Shown here in pieces: positions 13,703-22,963 of a DNA stretch of 36,953 nucleotides. Positions within the stretch are counted from its first letter, which is position 1, and every line of letters begins with the position of its first letter. Location: the IMG/VR virus record IMGVR_UViG_3300001686_000002, positions 1 through 36,953 of that record; one strand, given 5' to 3'. The DNA is from a virus. The notes beneath the pieces were generated by a model. The model searched no databases, was not told the origin of the DNA, and saw only the letters and a list, made by a program, of their open reading frames with translations. The position numbers were made by a program, and so were the translations under genes.

Positions 13703-15949
13703 TTAGTTCCCCACTCTTGTGATACTGAAGGAGTTGAATGTCCCGTCACTCGTGAGTGCGACAGCTCCGCCTGAATTCTGAAATGCATTGATCGTTAATG
13801 TGTCTCCTGCAACAACCTTATACAAAAAACAACCTGGGTTTGTCGGAAGTATTTGCGTACTAGTAGACGGAATGTAGTTATTTCCCAATCGAAATCCTTG
13901 CACGCTAGAACCAGCGGTTACAGCATACAAGTACAGAGCATTTCCAGCGGTCCATGCTGTTGAGATAGCAATAGAACCACAAGCTAAATAAGATCCACTG
14001 ACAGGAAATGTATAAACTCCTGCGCTAAAAGCGTTATGAGTGTCTTTTACTTTCGTGTAGGTCGCATAGGTATTCGATATTGCCGTTGTGCTGTTATTCG
14101 GAATACCAGTTGCTCCGACAAACGTATAAGTGGCATTTACGGATTCACTCGCAGCGACAACGGCTGGACCAGAAATTCTGTCAATTATAACTCGGTTATA
14201 AGTAGTATCATTATGCTGATTTGCAGTGATTCCTGTGCCACTCTTGGATGAGTAAAACGCAATTGTGTCACCAGCATTGAAATTATTTTCATAAGAAACA
14301 AACCCGGTTACAAACTGACCACTTGCGGTTATAAATGGCGTTCTAGCTGCTGAGACGCCACTACCGTTTCTATAAATCGTGGTTATGAGTTGAGTGTTAG
14401 CGGTAAATGCGGTCACGTTATAAAATGCCTGCAAGTGAATCTTATACCTTCCGCTAACAGGGACAGTAAATGTATTCGAACTAAATGCAGAGTGGCTATC
14501 GTCAACCTTCGTATCGAATGTCAACTGTGTATCAGAGGTCCCTATAGTGGGAGTGCCTGAAGCATTCGTGTAACTTGCAGCTACGGATCGAGTATCAGTA
14601 TCTGCTGACATTTGAGTATTGGAGGACCAGCCAGTTATAGGAATAACTGCATATACAAACATTATATTCGCGTTACCTTCTAACGCTGATCCAGTCGCAG
14701 GGGTTGAACCAGATGCAGTGCTAGTCTGTACGGCAAATTGCAGTGCTGTTCCCCCACTCGCAGAAGGGGATAAGATATCCCATTTAAATGTCGTTGCGCT
14801 TGCTGTCCCTGCATTATTTGCAGATCCGGCTAGGCTTGAGGTATTTCCCTTGGTTCCATCAAAAGTTACGTTTGCATTTACACCGTTATAGCCAATCGTC
14901 ATTGTTGCCGCAGAAGCCGCAACTGTCCCTGCGGTAAAATTCCCCATTATTTCTAATGAATCCCCGACTCTGCGTGAATACATATGGGACGTTGCTACAG
15001 TTCCAAACCCGGCACTATATGTCGGAGTATAAGCAACCCAGTCAGTCATAGCAGGACCGAATGCTAACGACTGAGGTCCAACGTAAAAATCATCTAGGTA
15101 AAGAGTAGTTGCTCCACTGGACGCGTTTCCATTGAACATGCAAAAACGAAACGAAGTCATGTTCGACGGAGTTTGAAACGTTCCTTGCGAAATCCCTGTG
15201 CCGCTACTCTGCACAATATTCCATACCCCAGAAGGGATGATCCACGCTGAATTCGTGACATCGTAAATCGCGTTTCCAAATGAGTTCGCACCAGTTCCAG
15301 ACCAGTTATCATTCGCAGGGTTAGAGAACGCGCTGTAGTAGTACTTGAACGCGAGGACCTTCGCCTGATCTTCTTTGTCAATCGTGTACGCCTGGGTGCA
15401 GAGAGTGTCTCCGACGGTTGTCGCTGTACTGCTTGCATAGGACAGTGAATAACTACCCGCAAGTTGATTGGAACCTACAGCAGCAATTGAAAGGTTTCCA
15501 CTCGCTCCGCTACCGAAAGTCGGAACGCCTGTTGGCAAAGGATTAGGCGTTGGCGCAACAGCGACGTGACCTAAGCTCCATCCGGTCGTGGCATTGACCT
15601 CGAAATCTGGATAGGTGATGTAATTTTTTGCTCCACCTGACGATCCGACAGTTGCCCACGCGCTACCGTTATAAACTTCGATTTTGTTTGTGTCAGTATT
15701 GTACACTTGCAATCCGGCAAATGGACTGGCAATGGCTGTTCTCTGCGCGGATGTCATTCTAGGTCCGGCAAAACCCTTTGTCGTGGTCTGAATATCTAGG
15801 GCTGCGGCACTGGCAGCGGGAGTTGGCGTCGCACCTACTGAGATTTGACCGTTAACAACAACACCTTGCTGAAATCTGGATTGGCTTGTCGCATACGAAG
15901 TTCCCGCTGCGAGCAAAAATGAAACAAAAATTCCTAACGTCTTTTTCAT
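13703..15949 (-). CDS. Tail fibre / adhesin-like protein with signal peptide and two C1q-like domains
   Basis: The 748-aa protein starts with a Sec signal (MKKTLGIFVSFLLAAGTSYA). A shaft motif around residues 48-98 (AALDIQTTTKGFAGPRMTS, VYNTDTNKIEVYNGSAW) is typical of phage and bacterial fibre proteins. A carbohydrate-binding-like region follows (about 110-300). Two similar C-terminal domains (about 455-595 and 605-748; PVSGRYKIHLQAFYN and FPVSGSYLACGSIAI) have the C1q/TNF-like pattern. It should bind the host surface. A signal peptide is odd for a phage fibre and suggests origin from, or double duty as, a secreted adhesin. It ends the tail module. Confidence 0.75.
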   Translation of the reverse strand: MKKTLGIFVSFLLAAGTSYATSQSRFQQGVVVNGQISVGATPTPAASAAALDIQTTTKGFAGPRMTSAQRTAIASPFAGLQVYNTDTNKIEVYNGSAWATVGSSGGAKNYITYPDFEVNATTGWSLGHVAVAPTPNPLPTGVPTFGSGASGNLSIAAVGSNQLAGSYSLSYASSTATTVGDTLCTQAYTIDKEDQAKVLAFKYYYSAFSNPANDNWSGTGANSFGNAIYDVTNSAWIIPSGVWNIVQSSGTGISQGTFQTPSNMTSFRFCMFNGNASSGATTLYLDDFYVGPQSLAFGPAMTDWVAYTPTYSAGFGTVATSHMYSRRVGDSLEIMGNFTAGTVAASAATMTIGYNGVNANVTFDGTKGNTSSLAGSANNAGTASATTFKWDILSPSASGGTALQFAVQTSTASGSTPATGSALEGNANIMFVYAVIPITGWSSNTQMSADTDTRSVAASYTNASGTPTIGTSDTQLTFDTKVDDSHSAFSSNTFTVPVSGRYKIHLQAFYNVTAFTANTQLITTIYRNGSGVSAARTPFITASGQFVTGFVSYENNFNAGDTIAFYSSKSGTGITANQHNDTTYNRVIIDRISGPAVVAASESVNATYTFVGATGIPNNSTTAISNTYATYTKVKDTHNAFSAGVYTFPVSGSYLACGSIAISTAWTAGNALYLYAVTAGSSVQGFRLGNNYIPSTSTQILPTNPGCFLYKVVAGDTLTINAFQNSGGAVALTSDGTFNSFSITRVGN

Positions 15950-15958
15950 AACTCCCCC

Positions 15959-16492
15959 TTACAGTGCGAACGAAATCACTTTATATTTGATCGAACCAGC
16001 GTATCCAGTCCCACCCACGTTTGTCGAAGTATATTGAACTTGGCCTCCAGCAGTGATCGAAAGAGTCACTCCTGTTAAATCCCCCCCCAGTTCATCGAGG
16101 ACCTCCCAAGTAGAACCTGTTGTTCGGTAAAACAGTTTGATCAAGCCTGACGAAATAGTGTCGGTCGTGCTCGTGTGAATTCTAATTTCCATCGGCACTA
16201 CGGCTGAGGTGTATTTTGTACTGTCAAGTAACAGTGCAGTTGTAGAACATCCTCCAACACCACCGCCTGTAATGCTTGCGGCAGAGCTCTGGTTGTTTGT
16301 CGTGACAAACTTCTGTTCACAAATAAATCCTTGTCCGACTATATTTTCTAATGAAAGCCCGGCAGCCACGATATCATTGAACCAGTTTGCAAGAATTCTA
16401 TCTCCATTACTCCTCGTGGGTATCGCATCGAAGTTAATCGCGAACGCATTCAGCGACGCAAGGAACGATAAGACTACAAATAATTTCTTCAT
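15959..16492 (-). CDS. Putative tail protein with signal peptide, 177 aa
   Basis: An N-terminal Sec signal (MKKLFVVLSFLASLNAFA) ends in an AxA-like site at residue 18. The start of the mature part (RSNGDRILANWFNDIV) resembles regions of phage tail-tip proteins. The rest is beta-rich, Gly/Thr/Ser-rich with two cysteines. It lies 9 bases from the fibre and 1 base from the tail-tip gene, so it is part of the tail module. This is the second of three structural-type genes with a signal peptide. Confidence 0.65.
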   Translation of the reverse strand: MKKLFVVLSFLASLNAFAINFDAIPTRSNGDRILANWFNDIVAAGLSLENIVGQGFICEQKFVTTNNQSSAASITGGGVGGCSTTALLLDSTKYTSAVVPMEIRIHTSTTDTISSGLIKLFYRTTGSTWEVLDELGGDLTGVTLSITAGGQVQYTSTNVGGTGYAGSIKYKVISFAL

Positions 16493-16493
16493 A

Positions 16494-17717
16494 TCAATAC
16501 GCCCTCAGATGAAATTTGATGGTTGAATCTTTCACGCTAATCGTTTTCGAAGTGACTTTGAATCGAGTTCCTAAATACATTTGCGAGTAGTACCTGCTCA
16601 CTCCTGCCGTATTATTCGCTGTACTTAAGTCAGGTAAATCTAAATACACCTGATCAAGAAGGTTAACAGCGACAGAGGTAAAGTTCAGAGGTGTCGTTAC
16701 ATCCATCTCAATTTGGGGCAAATAGAATTCATTCTTGATCGTAGTAACAATGTTACCTTGCGTAGTTGAATTAGTAAACCAGGCATAGGATATAGTTTTT
16801 GTCTTACATCCGAAGGTAGAAATGGACGTGGTGTCCTTGGCAATCTGGGGACTGGTTCCACTCCACTGGACATAGTTGAATAGTTTTGACAAACCGAACG
16901 TAACATTTTCAATCAACAAGATATTCTCAGGACCGGCTGACGATCCTTGGCCTCTGAGGTAAATTGTAGGGTTTGCGGTAGCCGATCTATTCGTAATAAA
17001 AACAACGTAATTTCTAATGTACAGTACAGCGTTTACACTTGGCAAATACCCTGAGATGCAGTCAAGTCCATTCAATGTCTGAAGCGTTGATACATCGTCT
17101 GTCCCAGGATCTAAAAGAGGTGACGTAGTTTTGTACGTGAAGTTTGTCGCACTAATCGTCAAATAGCTACTTGCTGGTGTTCGGTTAATCATTGCCAGCA
17201 TTAAAATACTGCTGATCGTTCCATTCACTAGAGGCAGAGGTTGATTCAAACTAAACAAACTTTCAAGCCCAAGTACTGTAAATGTGAGCGTTCTGGTTAC
17301 AGGATCAAACAGTGTTGCTGAATCGTCAATAAGTCCTTCAAATACGGTTTGCTCGGACGACAAAAAATTATTCGATGCTGTCGAAATTCCTGCTATTGGA
17401 TCAGGATATTCTTCTTCCCAAGTTAATTTCACCTGCGAATAAGCTCTGCTTACTCCTGTGTTAAATATCGAAGCACTCCCAACAGCTTGAGTGAAAGGAT
17501 CACTGTACCTGCCAGCATAATTTAAAATGGAGAACGTAAAGTTCTGCATTCGAAACAAACCGACATCGAATTCAGTATTATCGAGAGCTTGCACGACATC
17601 GCCAATGCTTGTCATGATAACGTCGCTGGTCACTTCAATGTATCCGGTACCGTCAAACTTGAACTGAAATCCACCAGTGTTGACAGGTCTGATGTAAATA
17701 TGCCACCTCGATCTCAT
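16494..17717 (-). CDS. Tail-tip / hub protein, 407 aa
   Basis: A beta-rich protein beginning MRSRWHIYIRPVNTGGFQF. It has phrases such as FEGLIDDSATLFDPVTRTL and TFTVLGLESLFSLNQPLPLV that are typical of siphovirus baseplate hub or distal-tail adaptor proteins. It is ATGA-linked to the upstream gene. Its place between the distal tail protein and the fibre gives the best clue. The exact role is inferred from gene order. Confidence 0.65.
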   Translation of the reverse strand: MRSRWHIYIRPVNTGGFQFKFDGTGYIEVTSDVIMTSIGDVVQALDNTEFDVGLFRMQNFTFSILNYAGRYSDPFTQAVGSASIFNTGVSRAYSQVKLTWEEEYPDPIAGISTASNNFLSSEQTVFEGLIDDSATLFDPVTRTLTFTVLGLESLFSLNQPLPLVNGTISSILMLAMINRTPASSYLTISATNFTYKTTSPLLDPGTDDVSTLQTLNGLDCISGYLPSVNAVLYIRNYVVFITNRSATANPTIYLRGQGSSAGPENILLIENVTFGLSKLFNYVQWSGTSPQIAKDTTSISTFGCKTKTISYAWFTNSTTQGNIVTTIKNEFYLPQIEMDVTTPLNFTSVAVNLLDQVYLDLPDLSTANNTAGVSRYYSQMYLGTRFKVTSKTISVKDSTIKFHLRAY

Positions 17718-18637
17718 GTGGTTACTTCCTGTAAATCCATCTGAAATTGGAGTGGCATCTGGTAGACGCCAGCAACGTACTCAGGAATGTATTCATTTGA
17801 ACAAGCGCAGAGGTAAAAGTCCTTAAATCTATACCCGTGACGAATCGTTTTAAAGTAACTGGGATTTCCACCACATGGCCAAATCAAAAATCCTTCTCCC
17901 CAATTATAAAGCGTCTCAACTAGGGTTAGATCTGCGTTGTTCGTCCAATTTTTGAATTGCAAGGATGCGGAGTATCCTCCCTTGTTTTCAACAATGTATG
18001 ATTTTCCAGACATCATCGACAGCATTTGTCTATTTTTACTGTGAGTGGGTTTTTTAATAACGGGCCATCCGTTCAATTGTCCCATCAGTTCAAGAGCTAA
18101 GAATTGATACAATTGCTTGTCGGAGTTCGCGACAATAGTTCCAAGTACGGTAATTCTTAACTTGAAAATTTTATTATAGTAGTAACCAACCGGCCCAAGG
18201 ATGAATCTCGAATTGTATTCAGCTCCAAGAGTGTACGTAGAATAACCTGTCACATAGTTGTTCAGATAGACTAGACCGCTGGTATAGGCCGTATCAATGG
18301 GTGTTAAAACACTAGGTGCAGTCAACGGATTTTGCGCGAAATTTAGCGTGATCCACGAAGAGACGCCATCCCAGTATTCAATTCTAAAGTTCAAAAAATT
18401 ATGATTCAGTAGAATGATCTCGTCAATGTTTTGACTGGTCCCACCGAAGTCAATTGTCAACGTGGTATTATTTGCGTCTACAGAACCAGTGGTCTGCCAG
18501 GCAGTATCATTTTGACGGTCCATTACATTCAGTGCTGTACCAGAGCTTTCACTTGCGCTTGCAACGTTTGTCGAGAAACCGTAGTCAGCCTTGTTCTTCT
18601 TATAAAACATCAACTGATTCATTGTTGCATAGCTCAT
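17714..18637 (-). CDS. Distal tail protein with discoidin-like N-terminus, 307 aa
   Basis: The region around residues 22-115 (ASESSGTALNVMDRQNDTAW, TTLTIDFGG, IDEIILLNHNF) follows the F5/8-type C (discoidin) pattern seen in distal tail proteins that bind sugars. The C-terminal part (WTNNADLTLVETLYNWGEG) fits tail-tip folds. It starts where the tape measure stops, overlapping by one base. Location right after the tape measure matches the distal-tail position in siphoviruses. Confidence 0.7.
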   Translation of the reverse strand: MSYATMNQLMFYKKNKADYGFSTNVASASESSGTALNVMDRQNDTAWQTTGSVDANNTTLTIDFGGTSQNIDEIILLNHNFLNFRIEYWDGVSSWITLNFAQNPLTAPSVLTPIDTAYTSGLVYLNNYVTGYSTYTLGAEYNSRFILGPVGYYYNKIFKLRITVLGTIVANSDKQLYQFLALELMGQLNGWPVIKKPTHSKNRQMLSMMSGKSYIVENKGGYSASLQFKNWTNNADLTLVETLYNWGEGFLIWPCGGNPSYFKTIRHGYRFKDFYLCACSNEYIPEYVAGVYQMPLQFQMDLQEVTT

Positions 18638-20898
18638 TAGAATAACCCCTGAACAGAAAGTTTCATTCGTTTACGCTGAACAAGTTTCGTCTCGATAAAA
18701 TCCATCAGGTTATTTTTCAAACTAATCTCGACATGAGCGTATCCTCCGTCTGCTGAGTGAGAACCGTCACCAGAGGAATCAGATCGTTTATTTGAAACAG
18801 AACTCACGACCTCTTCGAAGTTTTGTTTAGGAACAACAAGCTCGCCTGGCATCGCCATCATGGGAACGCTGTCTTTACCCTCTATGCCACCGTAGACAAG
18901 TCCCCCTTCAGCCATTCCTAAGACTTGTCCAATCTGCTCTGCTCCATACGCTACGATGGCACCAGCAGCAGCAAAACCAATTGGGACACCCCAAGGCCCA
19001 AGAGAACTAAATCCAGCAATGGCGGCCATCGCAGCATTTGCTGTTGACATCGTGATCTGTGCGATAGCGGCAGCTTTACCTATCGTTCTAAGAACTTCGT
19101 TGTGACTGCTTTGCATGCTCTGCATCTGGGCAAAGGCACTGGAGGTGCCAGTGATCACGGCACTGTGCATCGCCTGGTAAACAGCGGCATACTCGGTTCC
19201 GAATTCTTGCTGGTTAGCAAGGAAAGTATTATTCTCTTGAACCTGTTCTTGAATCTTCTTCATCGTGAACTGCTGTGTAGCCATTTCTTCAGTTTGCATG
19301 GACTGTTTCAGCTTATTTCCTTGAGTAGATAAAAATGCTTGCTGTTGGTTCTCAGTCATGCTTTGAAACTGTTTGTTCTTGGCGAGAACTTGGTTATTGA
19401 ATTTGCTTTCCTGTTCTAAATTATCATCGTCAGCATCTTCTTCAATTCGCTTGTACATTGCCAAGTGTTCAATCAAGCTGGCGCGAATGGACTTGTTTTT
19501 AGTATCTTGAAGTTGCTTGAGGATTGCAGCCTCTTTCGTGTGAATGTCGATCAACTCAGTGGAGGCACCGTCTTCTTTTTCAAGCATCAACTTTCTTTGA
19601 ATTTCAAGCTCTTGATTTTTCCACGTTTCAATAGCAATACGCTCATGGGCTTCTTTGTTTGCTGCGGCAAGTTTGAACGGATCTTGCTCGTGATGCACTT
19701 TAGGTACAGTCACCACGGGTAAAGAATTCATGCTCGAAATCCAATCCTTTACATTCGTCACTCCTTGCTTGACTTCATCTACAGCGGCATTCATCCCCTT
19801 GCTCACGGTATCTTTTACATGCCCAAATCCTTCTGATATTTTATCAGTGTCAAGATGGAATATTCCAGACAACATTTCTCCAAGGCCTGAACTCAACTCA
19901 GAAATGTACGATACAAACGCAGTATAGATCTGCTGCATCTTCGGCCAAATGCTACCCCAGTTGGAGTAAATTTCGTATCCCAGCAGTACAAGAGCGCCTA
20001 ACCCTGTGGCACCCACCAAGAGATTCGTCGAGAGGTGTAATGCAGTCATCACTTCTTTGGCAATTGTCATCGCCTCAGAGATTTTGTGAACGGCACCTGC
20101 TCCAGCGATCATCGCTAATACAAGTCCCGACACAGCAACGGTTCCAGCAATAATTGTCGTGATCAGATCAATTAAAACAGGGTTCTCCGAAATAGTGTTG
20201 AACATCTCGGTGAAGTAATGAATTACTTGAACAATCGTAGGCGCAAACCGTTCACCGATCGCCTTCTGCATTTCATCAAACGCAGTATTCATTCCCTTGA
20301 TCGAACCGATACCTTGATTCATTTGCTCTGCTTGTCCACCGAAATGGAGCGTGATTTGCTGAGTGATTGCATCGAGACGTTGCTGCTTTGTCAAACCTTC
20401 GTCAATCGTAATTCCAAGTCGTTTCAATGCGGTGGTCTGCCCATCAATCCCTTTGCTGATCAGAGTTGCTGTAGACTGAAGGTCCATTCCTTTCGCAGCA
20501 GAAAGATCTGTGATCGCTTTCATTAAGTCTTCTGTTACAGCGGTCTGACCGATCATCGCTTGAACAGTTGATTCCGTCTGAATAATTTTATCTTTGTCTA
20601 TGCCTGTTGTTTTAGAGATTTCCTCGGCATATTCTTTATACGACTGAACCAGTTCATCGCTATAGATGCCCTGGTTTTGCATGGCATTCGTCAATAGGTT
20701 AGTTGCCTGTTCACTCTCTCCAAACGCCTTGACTGATTCGAAAATCTCAGCAGACATAGCGGCAAACACTGCGCCCGACGCTAACCCTAGTTCAGAAAAT
20801 CCACCATGCAGACCTTCCGTCTGTGATTTGACACCTTCAAGAGCAGCCTCGAAGTTTTTAATATCGCCTGAAATTTTTATAACTAAATCAGCCGCCAT
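18637..20898 (-). CDS. Tail tape measure protein, 753 aa
   Basis: It begins MAADLVIKISGDIKNFEAAL, the usual tape-measure opening with repeated Ala/Gly helices. Hydrophobic segments lie around residues 240-270 and 290-310 (LLVGATGLGALVLLGYEIY) and near 640-675. Coiled-coil stretches fill 420-560. The C-terminal GGIEGKDSVPMMAMPGELVV is a conserved tape-measure signature. At roughly 0.15 nm per residue this predicts a tail near 110 nm. The start ATG overlaps the stop of the frameshifted chaperone product by 11 bases, so the two are coupled. Confidence 0.9.
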   Translation of the reverse strand: MAADLVIKISGDIKNFEAALEGVKSQTEGLHGGFSELGLASGAVFAAMSAEIFESVKAFGESEQATNLLTNAMQNQGIYSDELVQSYKEYAEEISKTTGIDKDKIIQTESTVQAMIGQTAVTEDLMKAITDLSAAKGMDLQSTATLISKGIDGQTTALKRLGITIDEGLTKQQRLDAITQQITLHFGGQAEQMNQGIGSIKGMNTAFDEMQKAIGERFAPTIVQVIHYFTEMFNTISENPVLIDLITTIIAGTVAVSGLVLAMIAGAGAVHKISEAMTIAKEVMTALHLSTNLLVGATGLGALVLLGYEIYSNWGSIWPKMQQIYTAFVSYISELSSGLGEMLSGIFHLDTDKISEGFGHVKDTVSKGMNAAVDEVKQGVTNVKDWISSMNSLPVVTVPKVHHEQDPFKLAAANKEAHERIAIETWKNQELEIQRKLMLEKEDGASTELIDIHTKEAAILKQLQDTKNKSIRASLIEHLAMYKRIEEDADDDNLEQESKFNNQVLAKNKQFQSMTENQQQAFLSTQGNKLKQSMQTEEMATQQFTMKKIQEQVQENNTFLANQQEFGTEYAAVYQAMHSAVITGTSSAFAQMQSMQSSHNEVLRTIGKAAAIAQITMSTANAAMAAIAGFSSLGPWGVPIGFAAAGAIVAYGAEQIGQVLGMAEGGLVYGGIEGKDSVPMMAMPGELVVPKQNFEEVVSSVSNKRSDSSGDGSHSADGGYAHVEISLKNNLMDFIETKLVQRKRMKLSVQGLF

Positions 20899-21630
20899 TT
20901 TTACTCGCCCACTCTCTCTTTTTTCTCTCTATGGCATCCAACATTGCTTTGTCGGATAACTCTCTTTGCTCGGGAGTTAATTCATCGCTTCCCTCGTCAG
21001 ACTGTGCAAATTTTCGAACCTCAATTTCTCGTCCATTGATACTAGCGGTAAACGCTCGATCTCGATTGATTCGATCGACGATGGCTTTGAGACGCCATCC
21101 GATTTCTCTTCGGGTTCTAGAGAGGATGTATTCTGTAGTCCATCCGTACTCGGCTGAGAGGAGGTCAAAGGCCCATCGGTAGTCGATGCTGGTGGAGGCG
21201 ACGATGTTTTTTTTTCTTCAGGATCGCTGGCTTTAGCGATCGCGTCTCTGACTTCTTTCGTGAAACCCATCGATTCCATGAGTGCCTCGGCTAAGATAAC
21301 TTTGTCTCTCATTCCTTGGGCATACGCCATCATGAGTCTATAGCCGCCTAATTTCAACGTACTAGAATCACCTTCTTCATTGACAATCTCGACATTTTTT
21401 GACGAAAAGAATTTCTTATCCTCGTCAGTCATCTGGTGGAAAATCACCCGACACAAATCTCGTAACCTGTTGGGCGAGAAAATTTTATCGAAACTTTCAC
21501 CAAACATTTCCTGTATCCAGAGTTCATCTGAGACATTAATCGGACGAATTACGAACTCTCGCCCCTCGCATCCTGACAGTCTAAAGGCACATTCCTGTGG
21601 TATAAGTTCTCTTATGTTGATTCGTGACAT
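20888..21630 (-). CDS. Tail assembly chaperone, -1 frameshift product (247 aa)
   Basis: The zero frame starts MSRINIRELIPQECAFRLSG and reaches GAA GAA AAA AAA ACA. The A9 run (21207-21215) contains the classic slippery heptamer A-AAA-AAA. Slipping back one base opens a 106-codon frame that reads DYRWAFDLLSAEYGWTTEYI and SRTRREIGWRLKAIVDR, with the Trp/Tyr pattern of tail chaperone C-terminal halves. It stops at 20888 inside the tape measure start (ATGGCGGCTGA). This matches the G/GT arrangement of lambda-like phages. A homopolymer error could mimic it. Confidence 0.75.
20977..21630 (-). CDS. Tail assembly chaperone, zero-frame product (217 aa)
   Basis: This is the unshifted form of the same gene. 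Residues 1-141 are shared with the frameshifted form. After the A9 run the zero frame becomes Ser/Pro/Thr-rich (TSSPPPASTTDGPLTSSQP), a composition more like an out-of-frame reading than a fold, and stops at 20977. If frameshifting is programmed, this is the abundant short product; if the A run is a sequence error, this tail does not exist. Confidence 0.6.
   Translation of the reverse strand: MSRINIRELIPQECAFRLSGCEGREFVIRPINVSDELWIQEMFGESFDKIFSPNRLRDLCRVIFHQMTDEDKKFFSSKNVEIVNEEGDSSTLKLGGYRLMMAYAQGMRDKVILAEALMESMGFTKEVRDAIAKASDPEEKKTSSPPPASTTDGPLTSSQPSTDGLQNTSSLEPEEKSDGVSKPSSIESIEIERLPLVSMDEKLRFENLHSLTREAMN
21207..21215 (-). promoter_or_regulatory. Slippery A9 tract for -1 frameshifting
   Basis: On the minus strand the zero frame reads GA-A AAA AAA-ACA. 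The heptamer A AAA AAA lets both tRNALys re-pair one base back. The downstream frame is the conserved chaperone half. I did not identify a convincing downstream pseudoknot by eye. Confidence 0.65.
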
Positions 21631-21685
21631 GCTTCTAGTTTGAACCTAAATTCTATTCACTTTCAATTAAAAACGTGAAATATTC

Positions 21686-21714
21686 TTTGTCATGACAAAT
21701 CTATTAGGTATAGT
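21686..21714 (+). promoter_or_regulatory. Promoter with palindromic operator for the RHH gene
   Basis: TTTGTCATGACAAA (21686-21699) is a perfect palindrome containing the -35 TTGTCA (21687-21692). A 16-nt spacer leads to -10 TATAGT (21709-21714) within TTAGGTATAGT. The overlap of dyad and -35 fits autorepression by the encoded RHH protein. Confidence 0.65.
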
Positions 21715-21747
21715 CAGTAACGTTTTTTTGGTGATCACTTCGCCTCT

Positions 21748-22011
21748 GTGGATTCTACCTGCCTTAATTGTTTTCATTTGTACCGACAAGGACGCACGAC
21801 AGAACTTTCTCTCGGGCAATCGGTTCACTTGATCGATACAAGACTGAATGTGAAGGTAGAATTCAGATGCACCCAGCGAGAAAAGAATCGAATTCGAGCA
21901 CTTGCTCAGATCTACTCAGCGGGCAGCATAAGCAAATTGATTCGCAGAGCAGTGGAGACATTCGAGAGAGAGTTCATTCATTCTAAAAAAAAAGGCAGAA
22001 CTAAGGTTTAG
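21748..22011 (+). CDS. Ribbon-helix-helix DNA-binding protein in a moron-like position
   Basis: The 87-aa frame has a strand plus two helices at residues 36-79 (VKVEFRCTQREKNRIRALA, then SISKLIRRAVETFEREF), the CopG/Arc-like RHH pattern. The N-terminal part holds CLNC. The start is uncertain: GTG 21748 has only a distant GGTGA, and no ATG exists in frame. It is the sole plus-strand gene inside the late block and has its own promoter, operator dyad and terminator, as in lambdoid morons. It may be the lysogeny or copy-number repressor, or a toxin-antitoxin-like regulator. Confidence 0.65.
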   Translation: MDSTCLNCFHLYRQGRTTELSLGQSVHLIDTRLNVKVEFRCTQREKNRIRALAQIYSAGSISKLIRRAVETFEREFIHSKKKGRTKV

Positions 22012-22020
22012 TTCTGCCTT
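21985..22020. terminator. Bidirectional terminator between tail tube gene and RHH gene
   Basis: A 13-bp perfect stem (21992-22004 with 22008-22020) has a 3-nt loop. On the minus strand nine T follow (21985-21993), ending tail-tube transcription. The RHH stop codon lies in the stem, so it also serves the plus strand, though with few T on that side. Confidence 0.88.
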
Positions 22021-22044
22021 CAAGCTCACAATCTGTAAACTCAA

Positions 22045-22938
22045 TCAGTTAACAGTCAATGGGGTGACATGTCTGATCGACAACACCTTATCCAGTTGAT
22101 CATCATACATCAGCATGATTTTGATATCGTTCTTTGCCCAAGCGTCCATCGTGAAACCTAAATGGCTTCCTGATCCCTTGCATCGATAGCAATCGACTTC
22201 ATACATCTCGCCTGTGTTTCTCTTGTTCGCCATCACAATACAACCGAACTCAGGGAATACTTGAGATGCGTTTCCACCGATATCAACAGACATCGACTTC
22301 GTATTTTTAGGACGAACCATGAATGTCGCGGTATCACCCACAACCATTGCAATCGTTCCAGCACCACCAGTCAGTGTTAACCCGAAATTAGGGATATCCG
22401 TTGGCGTTGCTGCCGTGATCGTCAACGCGGAAACGGTAACTTTCAGGGTATCATCTTGATACGCACCCGCTGAACCTCTGTAGATATCGGTATCGGACAT
22501 GAAGTAAACGTTTACAGTAGTCGCGCTAGCAGCTACCAAAACATACTTACCGAATTTCAAGCTAGTTTCAGATCCGGTTTTGATACCAATACTTGCAAGG
22601 CCAGTGGCCGCAACCATCGACGTACCTTTTTTATTTACAAGTGCAGAACAGTTTCCGAGAGCATCACCCCCATTTTCGGTGGGAGCAAGGCCGAGGAATA
22701 ACTGATAAACAAAGTCAGGCCATGCGCCTAACTTCAAAGACATTTCGGCCTTCATTAATCCTTCTTCAACAGCCCACGGATATTTCTGAGAACCACCTGT
22801 CAACTCCACAAGGCTGGTGGATAGATTAATACTCGAATCTTCTACCACTTTCACCGTACCATATGGGGTACCATCCACACGACTGTATGGAGTAACCGAG
22901 TTGACACCATAAATTGCTCTTGGCGTACCTAAACTCAT
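22045..22938 (-). CDS. Major tail tube protein
   Basis: The 297-aa protein begins MSLGTPRAIYGVNSVTPYSR. It shows ELTGGSQKYPWAVEEGLMKA and SLKLGAWPDFVYQLFLG, a pattern of siphovirus tube proteins with an N-terminal tube domain. The C-terminal part (from about 180) is Thr/Ala/Gly-rich and could be an Ig-like decoration. It is followed by an intrinsic terminator, as expected for an abundantly made structural gene. Position between tail-completion genes and the chaperone supports the call. Confidence 0.75.
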   Translation of the reverse strand: MSLGTPRAIYGVNSVTPYSRVDGTPYGTVKVVEDSSINLSTSLVELTGGSQKYPWAVEEGLMKAEMSLKLGAWPDFVYQLFLGLAPTENGGDALGNCSALVNKKGTSMVAATGLASIGIKTGSETSLKFGKYVLVAASATTVNVYFMSDTDIYRGSAGAYQDDTLKVTVSALTITAATPTDIPNFGLTLTGGAGTIAMVVGDTATFMVRPKNTKSMSVDIGGNASQVFPEFGCIVMANKRNTGEMYEVDCYRCKGSGSHLGFTMDAWAKNDIKIMLMYDDQLDKVLSIRHVTPLTVN

Positions 22939-22963
22939 ACTATTTTCCCCTTATCTCCTCGTT

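Noticed and set aside
13651-13788. N-terminal extension of the 220-aa gene
   Set aside because: It lies within the end of the fibre gene; AAGGAG before 13650 marks the better start.
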